Source of the DNA: Gemmatimonadota bacterium
Lineage (GTDB): Bacteria; Gemmatimonadota; Gemmatimonadetes; Gemmatimonadales; GWC2-71-9
DNA: 10,357 bases
Direction: 5' to 3'
NCBI GenBank assembly: GCA_003221085.1
Contig: QHUD01000003.1
Location: 1-10,357, forward strand
How positions within the stretch are numbered: position 1 is the stretch's first letter; each line of letters opens with the position of its first letter. Below the pieces are notes generated by a model. That model was given only the letters and a program-made list of their open reading frames with translations. It made no database searches and was not told the origin of the DNA. The position numbers were made by a program, and so were the translations under genes. Below, in pieces: positions 1 through 5,923 of the stretch.

Positions 1-101
1 TAACACCTACTGTATGCGGGGCGGCCCGGTTTCGCGGCTCCAACCGTCTACGCCGCACAGGCATCTTATTCGGGACCACCCCCGAGTGGGCAAGGGACAC
101 C

Positions 102-515
102 ATGAAAACCGAGCGACTTCTCATTCTCCTCACCGCCGTGAACGCCGGGCTACTCGTGTTTCAGGTGGTCCGACCGCATCTCAGTCCGGCAGCCACGCTG
201 GACGGGCAGACCGTCATCCGGGGCCGCGCCCTCGAGATCGTGGATGATCGCGGCAGAATTCGAGCCACCCTCTCCGTGCTCCCGGAAGATCCCAAGCACA
301 TGTGGAAGGGCGAGCCCTATCCCGAAACCGTGTTGTTGCGGCTGATCACTGCCGACGGCAGGCCCAACGTCAAACTCGGCGCGTCGCGGCGCGGTGCTGG
401 CCTGCTGATCGGCGGCGAGTCCGACCCGACCTACGTCCAGGTGGTGGCGGAGGGTGGCGAGAGCACCGTGAAGCTGATCGACAAGAGCGGGACCGAGCGG
501 CTGATCAAACCATAG
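102..515 (+). CDS. Conserved hypothetical membrane-anchored or secreted small protein
   Basis: The product is 137 residues. Residues 1-24 are a short basic start followed by a hydrophobic stretch (LLILLTAVNAGLLVFQVV), which reads as an uncleaved signal anchor or signal peptide. The rest is predicted extracytoplasmic. It has three similar beta-hairpin-like units with a D/G turn followed by R or K: 'IVDDRGRIRATL' near residue 47, 'LITADGRPNVKLG' near 81 and 'KLIDKSGTERLIKP' at the end. The ATG at 102 is supported by AAGGGA four bases upstream. I recall similar short proteins with an 'RALEIVDDxGRxRA' start and an 'IKP' end as conserved but uncharacterised, so I assign no function. The gene stands alone and converges on the aspartic protease gene, with 33 bp between the stops. 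The first 101 bases of the window hold only its leader. Confidence 0.75.
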   Translation: MKTERLLILLTAVNAGLLVFQVVRPHLSPAATLDGQTVIRGRALEIVDDRGRIRATLSVLPEDPKHMWKGEPYPETVLLRLITADGRPNVKLGASRRGAGLLIGGESDPTYVQVVAEGGESTVKLIDKSGTERLIKP

Positions 516-548
516 GCGCCCAGTTCACCGCGTGCGGGTTGGTGGAGG

Positions 549-935
549 TTACCCCGCGACCGCAGCCGGTGCTGGACCCGCGTCGACCAACTGCTTCGTG
601 ACCGGCTCCACGCGGAAGTTCAGGCCTTCCAGGGTCCGTGACCCCAGGAGCACCAAGTCGCCGGGCTCTCCGAAGACGACGTCGTCCCCCGTTCGCCGTC
701 CAGCGACGCTGACGATCACGATGCCAGTCCAGCGCTCGAGCACCGTGCCGTCCGCCTGGCGAAAGTGCCACTGATTGTTGCGCTCGACGCCCAGGGATTC
801 GAGTAGCTCGGCCGGGACCCAGCTCAACTCGGCGCCCGTGTCGACTAGCACGGACCTCACCGTGCGTCGCTGACCCGGGCGGGCAGGGTTCTCGAGCTCG
901 ACGTCGACGCGGAAGCTTCCCATATCGTTCGGCAT
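549..935 (-). CDS. Retropepsin-like (clan AA) aspartic protease, copy 1
   Basis: The product is 128 residues and forms a single-lobe aspartic protease domain. The catalytic motif is 'LVDTGAELSWVP' (about residues 30-41, Asp32), and the C-terminal flap/psi-loop signature is 'LVLLGSRTLEGLNFRVEP' (about 94-111). Members of this family are active as homodimers, each subunit giving one DTG, so one motif is the expected number. There is no signal peptide, which suggests a cytoplasmic location. The open frame extends to 968, but I chose the ATG at 935 because GAGGAGG lies four bases upstream and the second copy in this window has the same start and a similar leader. The substrate is unknown. It converges with the gene at 102-515. 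A perfect TTGACA lies 48 bases upstream of the start. Confidence 0.85.
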   Translation of the reverse strand: MPNDMGSFRVDVELENPARPGQRRTVRSVLVDTGAELSWVPAELLESLGVERNNQWHFRQADGTVLERWTGIVIVSVAGRRTGDDVVFGEPGDLVLLGSRTLEGLNFRVEPVTKQLVDAGPAPAAVAG

Positions 936-958
936 AGTACCTCCTCGAGCCATGCCGA

Positions 959-988
959 GTAGTACCATGGCGTTGCGGGACGTGTCAA
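959..988 (-). promoter_or_regulatory. Possible promoter of aspartic protease copy 1
   Basis: On the minus strand a perfect -35 hexamer TTGACA (988-983) is followed after 18 bases by TACTAC (964-959), which matches the -10 consensus at only three of six positions. Transcription would begin near 952 and give a leader of about 17 bases containing the GAGGAGG ribosome binding site. The ACTACTCGGCA block at the -10 side is conserved upstream of the second protease copy, but the TTGACA is not. The -35 is convincing by itself; the -10 is weak. Confidence 0.35.
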
Positions 989-1000
989 TGCGATGCTAAA

Positions 1001-1016
1001 GGCCTCGGCGGAGGCC
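1001..1016 (-). terminator. Small GC hairpin followed by TTT on the minus strand
   Basis: GGCCTC and GAGGCC form a perfect 6-bp stem around a 4-base loop. On the minus strand it is followed by TTTAGC. It lies downstream of TetR and just upstream of the promoter-like sequence of protease copy 1. It could be a weak terminator insulating that promoter, but the stem is short and the U-run has only three bases. Confidence 0.25.
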
Positions 1017-1042
1017 GGTGGGGCGCCGCCAGACCTCCAGAC

Positions 1043-1082
1043 AATGCGAAAGCCGGAGAGCATCACGCTCCCCGGCTTTCGC
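1043..1082. repeat. Dispersed 38-40 bp hairpin repeat, copy 1
   Basis: The arms GCGAAAGCCGG (1046-1056) and CCGGCTTTCGC (1072-1082) pair perfectly over 11 bp. The stem continues through one A/C mismatch and a further 4 bp (GAGC/GCTC) to a 5-base loop. A near-identical hairpin is at 4738-4776: the 20 bases before the loop and 15 after it are the same, while the loops differ in sequence and length. This copy sits 41 bp past the TetR stop and could end TetR transcription, but neither side has a proper U-tract (ATTGT on the minus strand, GGCC on the plus). A REP-like dispersed element or a U-tract-independent terminator are both possible. Confidence 0.7.
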
Positions 1083-1122
1083 GGCCAGGACGTCTTCGTA
1101 CGCGTCGTGTCCGGACGGGTAC

Positions 1123-1803
1123 TTACGGCTTCGACGTCCTCGTCGACGGGAGCCTACGGCGCCTCGACGCGAGGGGGCGTGATGACTTCGATACGCTGAA
1201 CCAGCGGTCGAGTTCGTCGAGAACACGCTCGATGATTCGCGATAGCTCCCGAGCGATCTTTTCCTGGCTCTGACCGTCACGAGTGCGCCGGCCCGCCTCG
1301 CTGAGGATGATCTCGAACACGCCGGCAAGCGCGATCCCGTGTAGCCTGGCGATTTCCGGGCTAACGGCGCTGGTGTCGCTGATGACAGCGGCGAGGGCGC
1401 GGGCCTGGCGATCGATCACCTCCAGGACCAGCCGGTGGACCGTCGGACTGATCGCCGCGAGGTAACCGAGCTCGCCGCGCCACAGCTCCGGCGGAATGTC
1501 GCGAATGCCCGCGACAACCCGGAGCACAAACTCGCGGATCGCTGCCGCCGGCGTGCTGCCGCGCGGACGAGAGCGGATCAACCGATCGAGCTGCTCCTGA
1601 ATCTGCTGCTCACGATCGGTGACGAGCTGTTCTTTGGTCGGAAAGTAGTTGTAGACCGTTTGCTCGGCCACGTCCGCCTCGCGCGCCACGTCGCCGACCG
1701 CAACATTTTCGTACCCGCGTTCGGCGAAGAGGCGCGCTGCGGCGTCAGCGATGAGCTGGCGAGTGAGCGCCTTCTTGCGTTCGCGCAATCCGGTGCCGGA
1801 CAT
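1123..1803 (-). CDS. TetR/AcrR-family transcriptional regulator
   Basis: The product is 226 residues. The N-terminal DNA-binding domain is typical of TetR: helix 1 'RQLIADAAARLFAERGYENVAVGDVA' spans about residues 15-40. The helix-turn-helix 'VAREADVAEQTVYNYFPTKEQLV' follows at about 39-61, with the family-typical Y-NYF-TKE pattern. The remaining 160 residues are a helical ligand and dimerisation domain whose ligand cannot be read from sequence. The last 25 residues (from about 202) are basic and low in complexity (RRRR), longer than the usual end of the fold, and may be a read-through tail. The ATG at 1803 fits the family start, but the ribosome binding site is poor. There is no obvious target next door; the neighbour upstream of its start is a decayed SnoaL-like gene. 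TetR proteins often repress themselves and adjacent genes. Confidence 0.9.
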   Translation of the reverse strand: MSGTGLRERKKALTRQLIADAAARLFAERGYENVAVGDVAREADVAEQTVYNYFPTKEQLVTDREQQIQEQLDRLIRSRPRGSTPAAAIREFVLRVVAGIRDIPPELWRGELGYLAAISPTVHRLVLEVIDRQARALAAVISDTSAVSPEIARLHGIALAGVFEIILSEAGRRTRDGQSQEKIARELSRIIERVLDELDRWFSVSKSSRPLASRRRRLPSTRTSKP

Positions 1804-1835
1804 CCCGCCAGTTTACCCCGTCCGCTCGGACTGAG

Positions 1836-1993
1836 CTACTCGGCGAGGCCGAGCTGCTTCGCCTGAAGCGCGGCGTCGAAGAAGGCGGAGATGATGATGA
1901 GCCGGTCGCCGTCTCGCGGGCGTTGAACGCGTCATCGCCTTGCTTCATGAGCGCGAGCAGACGTGAGGTCCGGCTGGTATCGCGGATCGTGGT
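1836..1993 (-). pseudogene. Remnant of a SnoaL-like ester cyclase gene with its core missing
   Basis: On the minus strand one frame reads 'DTSRTSRLLALMKQGDDAFNAR' in two parts (DTSRTSRLLA, then LMKQGDDAFNAR; about 1981-1914). This resembles the first helix of SnoaL-like/NTF2-fold ester cyclases. At about 1913 a different frame takes over and reads 'DGDRLIIISAFFDAA' then 'LQAKQLGLAE' to a TAG at 1838-1836. This is the style of ending I know from the same family ('ISAFWDSALQARQLGLA'). The roughly 100 residues that normally lie between, including the cone-shaped barrel and its active-site residues, are absent. No good start codon precedes the first part. I read this as an internal deletion that left both ends. 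The match is from memory of the family and was not searched. Confidence 0.55.
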
Positions 1994-2148
1994 GGCCTTG
2001 GGCCAGCGCCCGCAAGCAACGTGCTCGGGCCGTTCCGGTCCGAGAGCGAGCCGCCGGCCCAACCGGCGAGCGAAGGGCAGACGCCGGCGGGACCGGATGT
2101 CGTCAAGCCCGCGGCGTGAGTGGGGCTCCGATGAGGGGCAATCTGAAC

Positions 2149-2175
2149 AAGAAAGGGGCTAAGCTGGCCCCTTTC

Positions 2176-2177
<2 letters not shown>
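2149..2177 (-). terminator. Intrinsic terminator of the dienelactone hydrolase gene
   Basis: AAGAAAGGGGC (2149-2159) and GCCCCTTTCTT (2167-2177) form a perfect 11-bp stem with a 7-base loop. On the minus strand the stop codon TAA (2178-2176) overlaps the first arm by two bases, and the second arm ends in CCCCTTTCTTGTT, giving a pyrimidine/T-rich exit. Because of the symmetry the hairpin could also act weakly on the plus strand. Between this hairpin and the SnoaL-like remnant I see no intact gene. Confidence 0.8.
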
Positions 2178-2979
<802 letters not shown>

Positions 2980-3045
2980 GAGACCGTCTCCGGTGGAGGA
3001 GCGTAATAGAATAATCGGTCCGGGAACCCCGCGTCCTCGCCAATA

Positions 3046-3059
3046 GTTGTATATACAAC
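3046..3059. promoter_or_regulatory. Perfect 14-bp palindrome, candidate MarR operator
   Basis: GTTGTATATACAAC is a perfect palindrome. It is markedly AT-rich compared with its surroundings. It lies 67 bp upstream of the dienelactone hydrolase start and 20 bp upstream of the membrane protein start, which places it where a repressor could block the rightward promoter. Dimeric MarR proteins typically bind palindromes of this size and composition, and a MarR gene is the second gene of the rightward operon. Direct binding is inference. A TATA-rich -10 element may lie inside it, but I could not find a convincing -35 partner. Confidence 0.6.
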
Positions 3060-3079
3060 CATATCTCGAGGGTGTCCCG

Positions 3080-3679
3080 ATGACCGCTTCCACGCTTCCC
3101 GCGCCCCGCTTGCCGGGCGCCGCCGCTTTGGCCGCGACGCTGTGGCTGATCCTCGCGATCGCCGCCGGCGCCACGGGCTTCTTCCTGCGGCTCCCGTTCC
3201 CCGGACCCCAGCTCATCATTCTCGGGCTCGTCGTCCTGACGCTCGTGGCCGGGCTCGTGCCGAGCCGCCTCAGCGCATGGATCGACGCGATCCCGCTGCG
3301 CGTGCTCGTGGGCGTGAACGCGACGCGCTTCATCGGCATCGCGTTTCTCGTGCTCGCCGCGCAGGGCCAGATGAACCACGCGTTCGCGGACCGCGCGGGC
3401 TGGGGCGACATCGCGACCGCGATCCTGGCGATCGCGCTGGTCCTCACGTGGGCGCCGATCACGCCGGCGCGGCGGCTCCTGTATCATGCCTGGAACGCGT
3501 TCGGCTTCCTGGACCTCGTGGTCGCGGTCGGCACGGCCACGGCCGTGACGCTCACCGGCGCCACGCCGGGCGTCGAGCGCGTGCTCACGCTGCCCCTGAG
3601 CATCGTCCCGACCTTCTTCGTGCCTCTATTCCTCGCGAACCACGTGTTCATCTTCCGGCGGCTGGTCCGTGGCAGCTGA
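3080..3679 (+). CDS. Six-helix integral membrane protein of unknown function
   Basis: The product is 199 residues and very hydrophobic, with about six transmembrane segments (approximate residues 14-34, 38-58, 72-94, 107-126, 138-160 and 168-190). It ends 'FLANHVFIFRRLVRGS', a basic tail that suggests a cytoplasmic C-terminus. I do not recognise a named family. The frame is open from a TTG at 3047, inside the palindrome, but the ATG at 3080 is preferred because GAGGG lies seven bases upstream. The last 11 bases overlap the MarR gene, so the two are almost certainly co-transcribed and translationally coupled. A membrane protein under local MarR control and divergent from a secreted hydrolase suggests a response to a small hydrophobic compound. 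A transporter function is not shown by any motif I can see. Confidence 0.85.
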   Translation: MTASTLPAPRLPGAAALAATLWLILAIAAGATGFFLRLPFPGPQLIILGLVVLTLVAGLVPSRLSAWIDAIPLRVLVGVNATRFIGIAFLVLAAQGQMNHAFADRAGWGDIATAILAIALVLTWAPITPARRLLYHAWNAFGFLDLVVAVGTATAVTLTGATPGVERVLTLPLSIVPTFFVPLFLANHVFIFRRLVRGS

Positions 3680-4097
3680 GAGCTTGCCCGCACTGCCGTG
3701 CGCCTGCGCGAACCTGAGGCGCGCGGCGCGCGCGGTGACGCGTGGCTACGAGGCCGCGCTCAAGGGGACCGGCTTGACGCCGACGCAGCACACGCTGCTC
3801 CAGGCGCTCGACCTCTTGGGCCTGAGTCCGCAGGGGGCGCTGGGCGAGCTGCTCGCGATCGACAGTACGACTCTGACCCGCACGCTTCGGCCTCTGGAGC
3901 GTGCGGGCTGGGTTCGCGCCGTGTCGGGGGCCGACCGGCGCGAGGTGCGCTGGGCGCTCACGCTGCGCGGCCGGCGGCGACTCGAGCGCGCGCGGCCCGC
4001 GTGGGAGCGGGCGCAGGCTCGGCTCCGCACGCGGCTCGGCGCCGATGTGTGGGCGAGGCTCGCGGCGGATCTGGCGGCGGTAGCAGGGGCGGCGTGA
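3669..4097 (+). CDS. MarR-family transcriptional regulator
   Basis: The product is 142 residues, a winged helix-turn-helix of MarR type. It has 'LTPTQHTLLQAL' (about 36-47), a recognition region 'GELLAIDSTTLTRTLRPLERAGWV' (about 59-82), and a wing with the family DxR pattern 'GADRREVRWALT' (about 87-98). The start is GTG at 3669, overlapping the upstream membrane protein gene by 11 bases. The N-terminal helix contains 'PCACANLRRAARAV' with Cys11 and Cys13, the only two cysteines. The OhrR branch of this family senses oxidants through a cysteine in the same first helix, so redox sensing is possible here. The probable operator is the 14-bp palindrome upstream of the operon. The 3' end is 22 bp from the convergent cysteine hydrolase gene. 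Confidence 0.88.
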   Translation: MAAESLPALPCACANLRRAARAVTRGYEAALKGTGLTPTQHTLLQALDLLGLSPQGALGELLAIDSTTLTRTLRPLERAGWVRAVSGADRREVRWALTLRGRRRLERARPAWERAQARLRTRLGADVWARLAADLAAVAGAA

Positions 4098-4119
4098 AGC
4101 GACAAGGACAGTGGTCTCC

Positions 4120-4695
4120 TCACGACGCGAGCGACAACACCGTTGCGGTATCGACGACCGTCGAGAACTCGCCGTGCAGATCGGCGAGCGCCACGTCATG
4201 CAGCAACGTGGACGCGTACAGCTTGCCATCGGGGCCCGTGTTGTCGAATGTCGCGGTCGCATCGGACACGACATAGGTCGTAAAGCCCAGATTGCCGGCC
4301 ATCCGCGCGGTGGTCGACACGCACATGTTCGTCTGCATGCCGACGACCACCAGGGTGTCGACCCCGCGGCGTCGCAGCTCGGCTTCGAGCGACGTGCCGA
4401 TGAACGCGCTGCTCACCGACTTCTGGATCACCGGCTCGCCCGGGAGCGGCCGGACCTCGTCCTTGAACTCGACGCCCGCCTGGCCGGGCCGTAACGGCGA
4501 GTCGGGCTCTTTGGACAGATGCTGCACGTGGATGATCGGCCGGCCGGTCTCGCGCCACGCTCGTTGCAGGCGCCCGATGTTGGCCTCGAGATCGGGATTG
4601 TTGCGGTGATACTGCTCGGCGTAGCGGTCCATACCTTGTTGCACGTCGACGATCAACAGCACGGCGTCGCGGGGGATCGTGGTCGGAGCGGTCAT
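4120..4695 (-). CDS. Isochorismatase-like cysteine hydrolase
   Basis: The product is 191 residues, of the isochorismatase/cysteine hydrolase superfamily (PF00857). The complete catalytic triad is visible: Asp17 in 'LLIVDVQQGM', Lys92 in 'VIQKSVSSAF' and Cys125 in 'GMQTNMCVSTTAR'. The Cys implies an amidase-type hydrolase (nicotinamidase, N-carbamoyl amidase, ureidoacrylate amidase or similar) rather than a true isochorismatase, where this position is not a catalytic cysteine. The nicotinamidase metal-binding residues are not evident. No signal peptide is present, so it is cytoplasmic. The ATG at 4695 has AGGAG five bases upstream. It converges with the MarR gene. The dispersed hairpin copy 2 lies 45 bp upstream of its start. 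Confidence 0.9.
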   Translation of the reverse strand: MTAPTTIPRDAVLLIVDVQQGMDRYAEQYHRNNPDLEANIGRLQRAWRETGRPIIHVQHLSKEPDSPLRPGQAGVEFKDEVRPLPGEPVIQKSVSSAFIGTSLEAELRRRGVDTLVVVGMQTNMCVSTTARMAGNLGFTTYVVSDATATFDNTGPDGKLYASTLLHDVALADLHGEFSTVVDTATVLSLAS

Positions 4696-4737
4696 GATGG
4701 CTCCTGCAAGTTACGGCATCGCCGGTTTGCTCCGCCG

Positions 4738-4776
4738 AATGCGAAAGCCGGAGAGCACCCGCTCCCCGGCTTTCGT
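4738..4776. repeat. Dispersed 38-40 bp hairpin repeat, copy 2
   Basis: GCGAAAGCCGG (4741-4751) pairs with CCGGCTTTCGT (4766-4776), the outermost pair being a G/T wobble, then an A/C mismatch, then GAGC/GCTC around a 4-base loop (ACCC). Apart from the loop and the final base it is identical to the element at 1043-1082, and the identity begins two bases (AA) before the T that precedes the stem. On the plus strand TTT follows the CG at the base of the stem. It lies in the leader or promoter region of the cysteine hydrolase gene. Confidence 0.7.
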
Positions 4777-4796
4777 TTGGCGTACCGGAACTGGCT

Positions 4797-4864
4797 ACGC
4801 GGAGGTCCCTCAGGTATTCGGAACATCGGCAATGTTTTCCGCCGAGTCAACAGGTCCTCCGTGT
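4797..4864. repeat. Nested inverted repeat, possible structured element
   Basis: Bases 4797-4808 (ACGCGGAGGTCC) pair with 4853-4864 (GGTCCTCCGTGT) in a 12-position stem with one G/T wobble and one T/T mismatch. Inside it, TCGGC (4826-4830) pairs with GCCGA (4841-4845) around a 10-base loop. The whole unit is 68 bp in a stretch that has no gene on either strand. Its function is unknown: it could be a small structured RNA, a decayed mobile repeat or chance. Confidence 0.4.
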
Positions 4865-4986
4865 TTACCGATTTCGCCACACAGCACCTCGTCAGCTGCG
4901 AACCTCGGAAAATAGGTTGATGCTCCGTTGATCGGAAAGGCTCAGATTTGCTTGCCCTGCCCGCCGAGGCCGTCTACGTTCCCCGC

Positions 4987-5143
4987 ATGCCGCCGTCTGC
5001 CTTGATGACTGCGGACGACTTGCTGCGGGTCTACATCCCCGACAAGCAGTTCGAACTGGTGCGAGGCGTGCCGGGCCGAAGCAGCGCTCGAGGGCGAAGA
5101 CGTGCTGCCGGGGTTTGCATGCCCGCTCGAAACGATTCTCTAG
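4987..5143 (+). pseudogene. Uma2-family (PD-(D/E)XK-like) gene remnant with the catalytic core deleted
   Basis: From an ATG at 4987 (second ATG at 5005) the frame reads 'TADDLLRVYIPDKQFELVRG', the classic N-terminus of Uma2 (DUF820) proteins. From about 5075 a frame shifted by one base reads 'AEAALEGEDVLPGFACPLE' and then 'TIL' to a TAG at 5141-5143, the classic Uma2 C-terminus (compare 'LDGEDVLPGFRLPLxEIL'). The roughly 130 residues between, which hold the nuclease-like core with its acidic and lysine active-site residues, are missing, and the join falls around 5066-5080. The original frame now runs on to a stop at 5152-5154. The remnant ends 7 bp from the stop of the convergent protease gene. 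Uma2 proteins are abundant paralogues of unclear role in many bacteria. Confidence 0.75.
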
Positions 5144-5150
5144 ACCGGAA

Positions 5151-5537
5151 CTAGGCCGCGACCGCCGCCGGGGCCGGTCCCGCAACCACAAGCTGTTTTG
5201 TCACCGGCTCGACGCGAAAGTTCAGTCCTTCCAAGGTGCGCGAACCCAGCAGTACGAGATCTCCCGGATCTCCGAAGACGACCTCATCGCCCGCTTGCTT
5301 GCCCGCAACCTGGACCACCACCGTCCCGGTCCACCGCACGAGAATGCTGCCATCCGCTTGGCGGAAGAGCCATTTGTTATTGCGCTCGACGCCCAACGAT
5401 TCGAGCACCTCTGCGGGGACCCAGCTCAGCTCGGCGCCGGTGTCGACGAGGACGGATCTGAGTGTGCGCTGCTCGCCCTGTCGCGCCGGATTCTTGAGCA
5501 CGATATCCACCCGGAAGGCTCCCATATCGTCTGGCAT
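5151..5537 (-). CDS. Retropepsin-like (clan AA) aspartic protease, copy 2
   Basis: The product is 128 residues, exactly the length of the copy at 549-935. By hand alignment it has about 25 substitutions and no gaps (roughly 80% identity). The active-site block 'RSVLVDTGAELSWVPAE' and the C-terminal block 'LVLLGSRTLEGLNFRVEPV' are invariant, and changes are concentrated in the N-terminal strand and in the strands around residues 54-85. The frame is open up to 5936, but AGGAGG four bases before the ATG at 5537, and the matching leader of copy 1, fix the start. The DNA of the two copies differs at many silent positions, so the duplication is not recent and both copies appear to be under selection. 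Its stop lies 7 bp from the end of the Uma2 remnant. Confidence 0.85.
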   Translation of the reverse strand: MPDDMGAFRVDIVLKNPARQGEQRTLRSVLVDTGAELSWVPAEVLESLGVERNNKWLFRQADGSILVRWTGTVVVQVAGKQAGDEVVFGDPGDLVLLGSRTLEGLNFRVEPVTKQLVVAGPAPAAVAA

Positions 5538-5634
5538 GGTACCTCCTGAAGCCGTGCCGAGTAGTGAGCATGACGCCCACCGGCTTTTCATTCCCTCTCT
5601 CCTTCCTACTCTATTCGCGCACGGCGCGGCTGTC

Positions 5635-5661
5635 ATCCTGAGCGCCGTAGGCGCGAAGGAT
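5635..5661. repeat. REP-like hairpin of the TCATCCTGAGC...GAAGGATCTGC type
   Basis: ATCCT (5635-5639) pairs with AGGAT (5657-5661), and GCGCC (5642-5646) with GGCGC (5650-5654), around the loop GTA. Between the two stem parts lie tandem G/A mismatches (GA opposite GA), a stable non-canonical arrangement in RNA and DNA. The flanks TGTC and CTGC match a widespread short dispersed repeat that I know from many high-GC environmental genomes, often seen as spurious peptide predictions. Only one copy is present in this window. Confidence 0.55.
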
Positions 5662-5708
5662 CTGCTTCTAGCGCCCCGGGGACTACAGCGGCCGAAACAG
5701 CTCCGTGT

Positions 5709-5856
5709 GTCACGCGTTTGGGCGACCGCGAACAGGAGGAAACCCGCTACGAACGGCATCGGGAGACCCTCGGCGCGAAGGTGGAGACGGTCTTTTAAGC
5801 TGACGCCGGACGAGGGGCGAATGGTTGCATCCGCGGCACGGTTCACAAAAGGCTGA
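5709..5856 (+). pseudogene. Possible frameshifted remnant of an unidentified gene
   Basis: The plus strand reads 'TRLGDREQEETRYERHRE' and 'TLGAKVETVF', then meets a TAA at 5796-5798 inside CTTTTAA. Removing one T of the TTTT run joins it to 'KLTPDEGRMVASAARFTKG' and a TGA at 5854-5856. The composition (charged, helical, GC-rich third positions) resembles real protein far more than the surrounding frames do. I do not recognise the family. It may be the C-terminal end of a lost gene with a one-base slip, or a chance pattern. Confidence 0.3.
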
Positions 5857-5864
5857 CAAACCGG

Positions 5865-5894
5865 TTGGCACCAGCCGGTGGAGAGCCGTATTGT
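5865..5894 (+). promoter_or_regulatory. Likely sigma-70-type promoter of the short-chain dehydrogenase
   Basis: TTGGCA (5865-5870, five of six matches) is separated by 18 bases from TATTGT (5889-5894, four of six). This gives a start near 5901 and a leader of about 23 bases with a good ribosome binding site. An 8-bp inverted repeat (ACCGGTTG/CAGCCGGT, 5860-5879, one G/T pair, loop GCAC) covers the -35, so a repressor or activator site may overlap the promoter. Confidence 0.5.
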
Positions 5895-5923
5895 TCTCGG
5901 GAGGACAACCGTCTGGAGATGCC

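Noticed and set aside
1087..1140. Inverted repeat AGGACGTC/GACGTCCT around the TetR stop codon
   Set aside because: Eight bases with a 38-base spacer in GC-rich DNA is weak, there is no T-run, and part of it is coding.
1970..2119. Plus-strand frame of 49 codons, Pro/Ala-rich, ending in TGA and looking like a protein C-terminus
   Set aside because: It has no start codon and partly overlaps the better-supported SnoaL-like remnant on the other strand. GC-rich DNA often gives such frames by chance.
4797..4864. tRNA-like length and stem, with GTTCCGAAT resembling a T-loop on the minus strand
   Set aside because: The T-loop has an extra base, there is no proper D-arm or T-stem, and the central loop has ten bases instead of seven. 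I keep it only as an inverted repeat.
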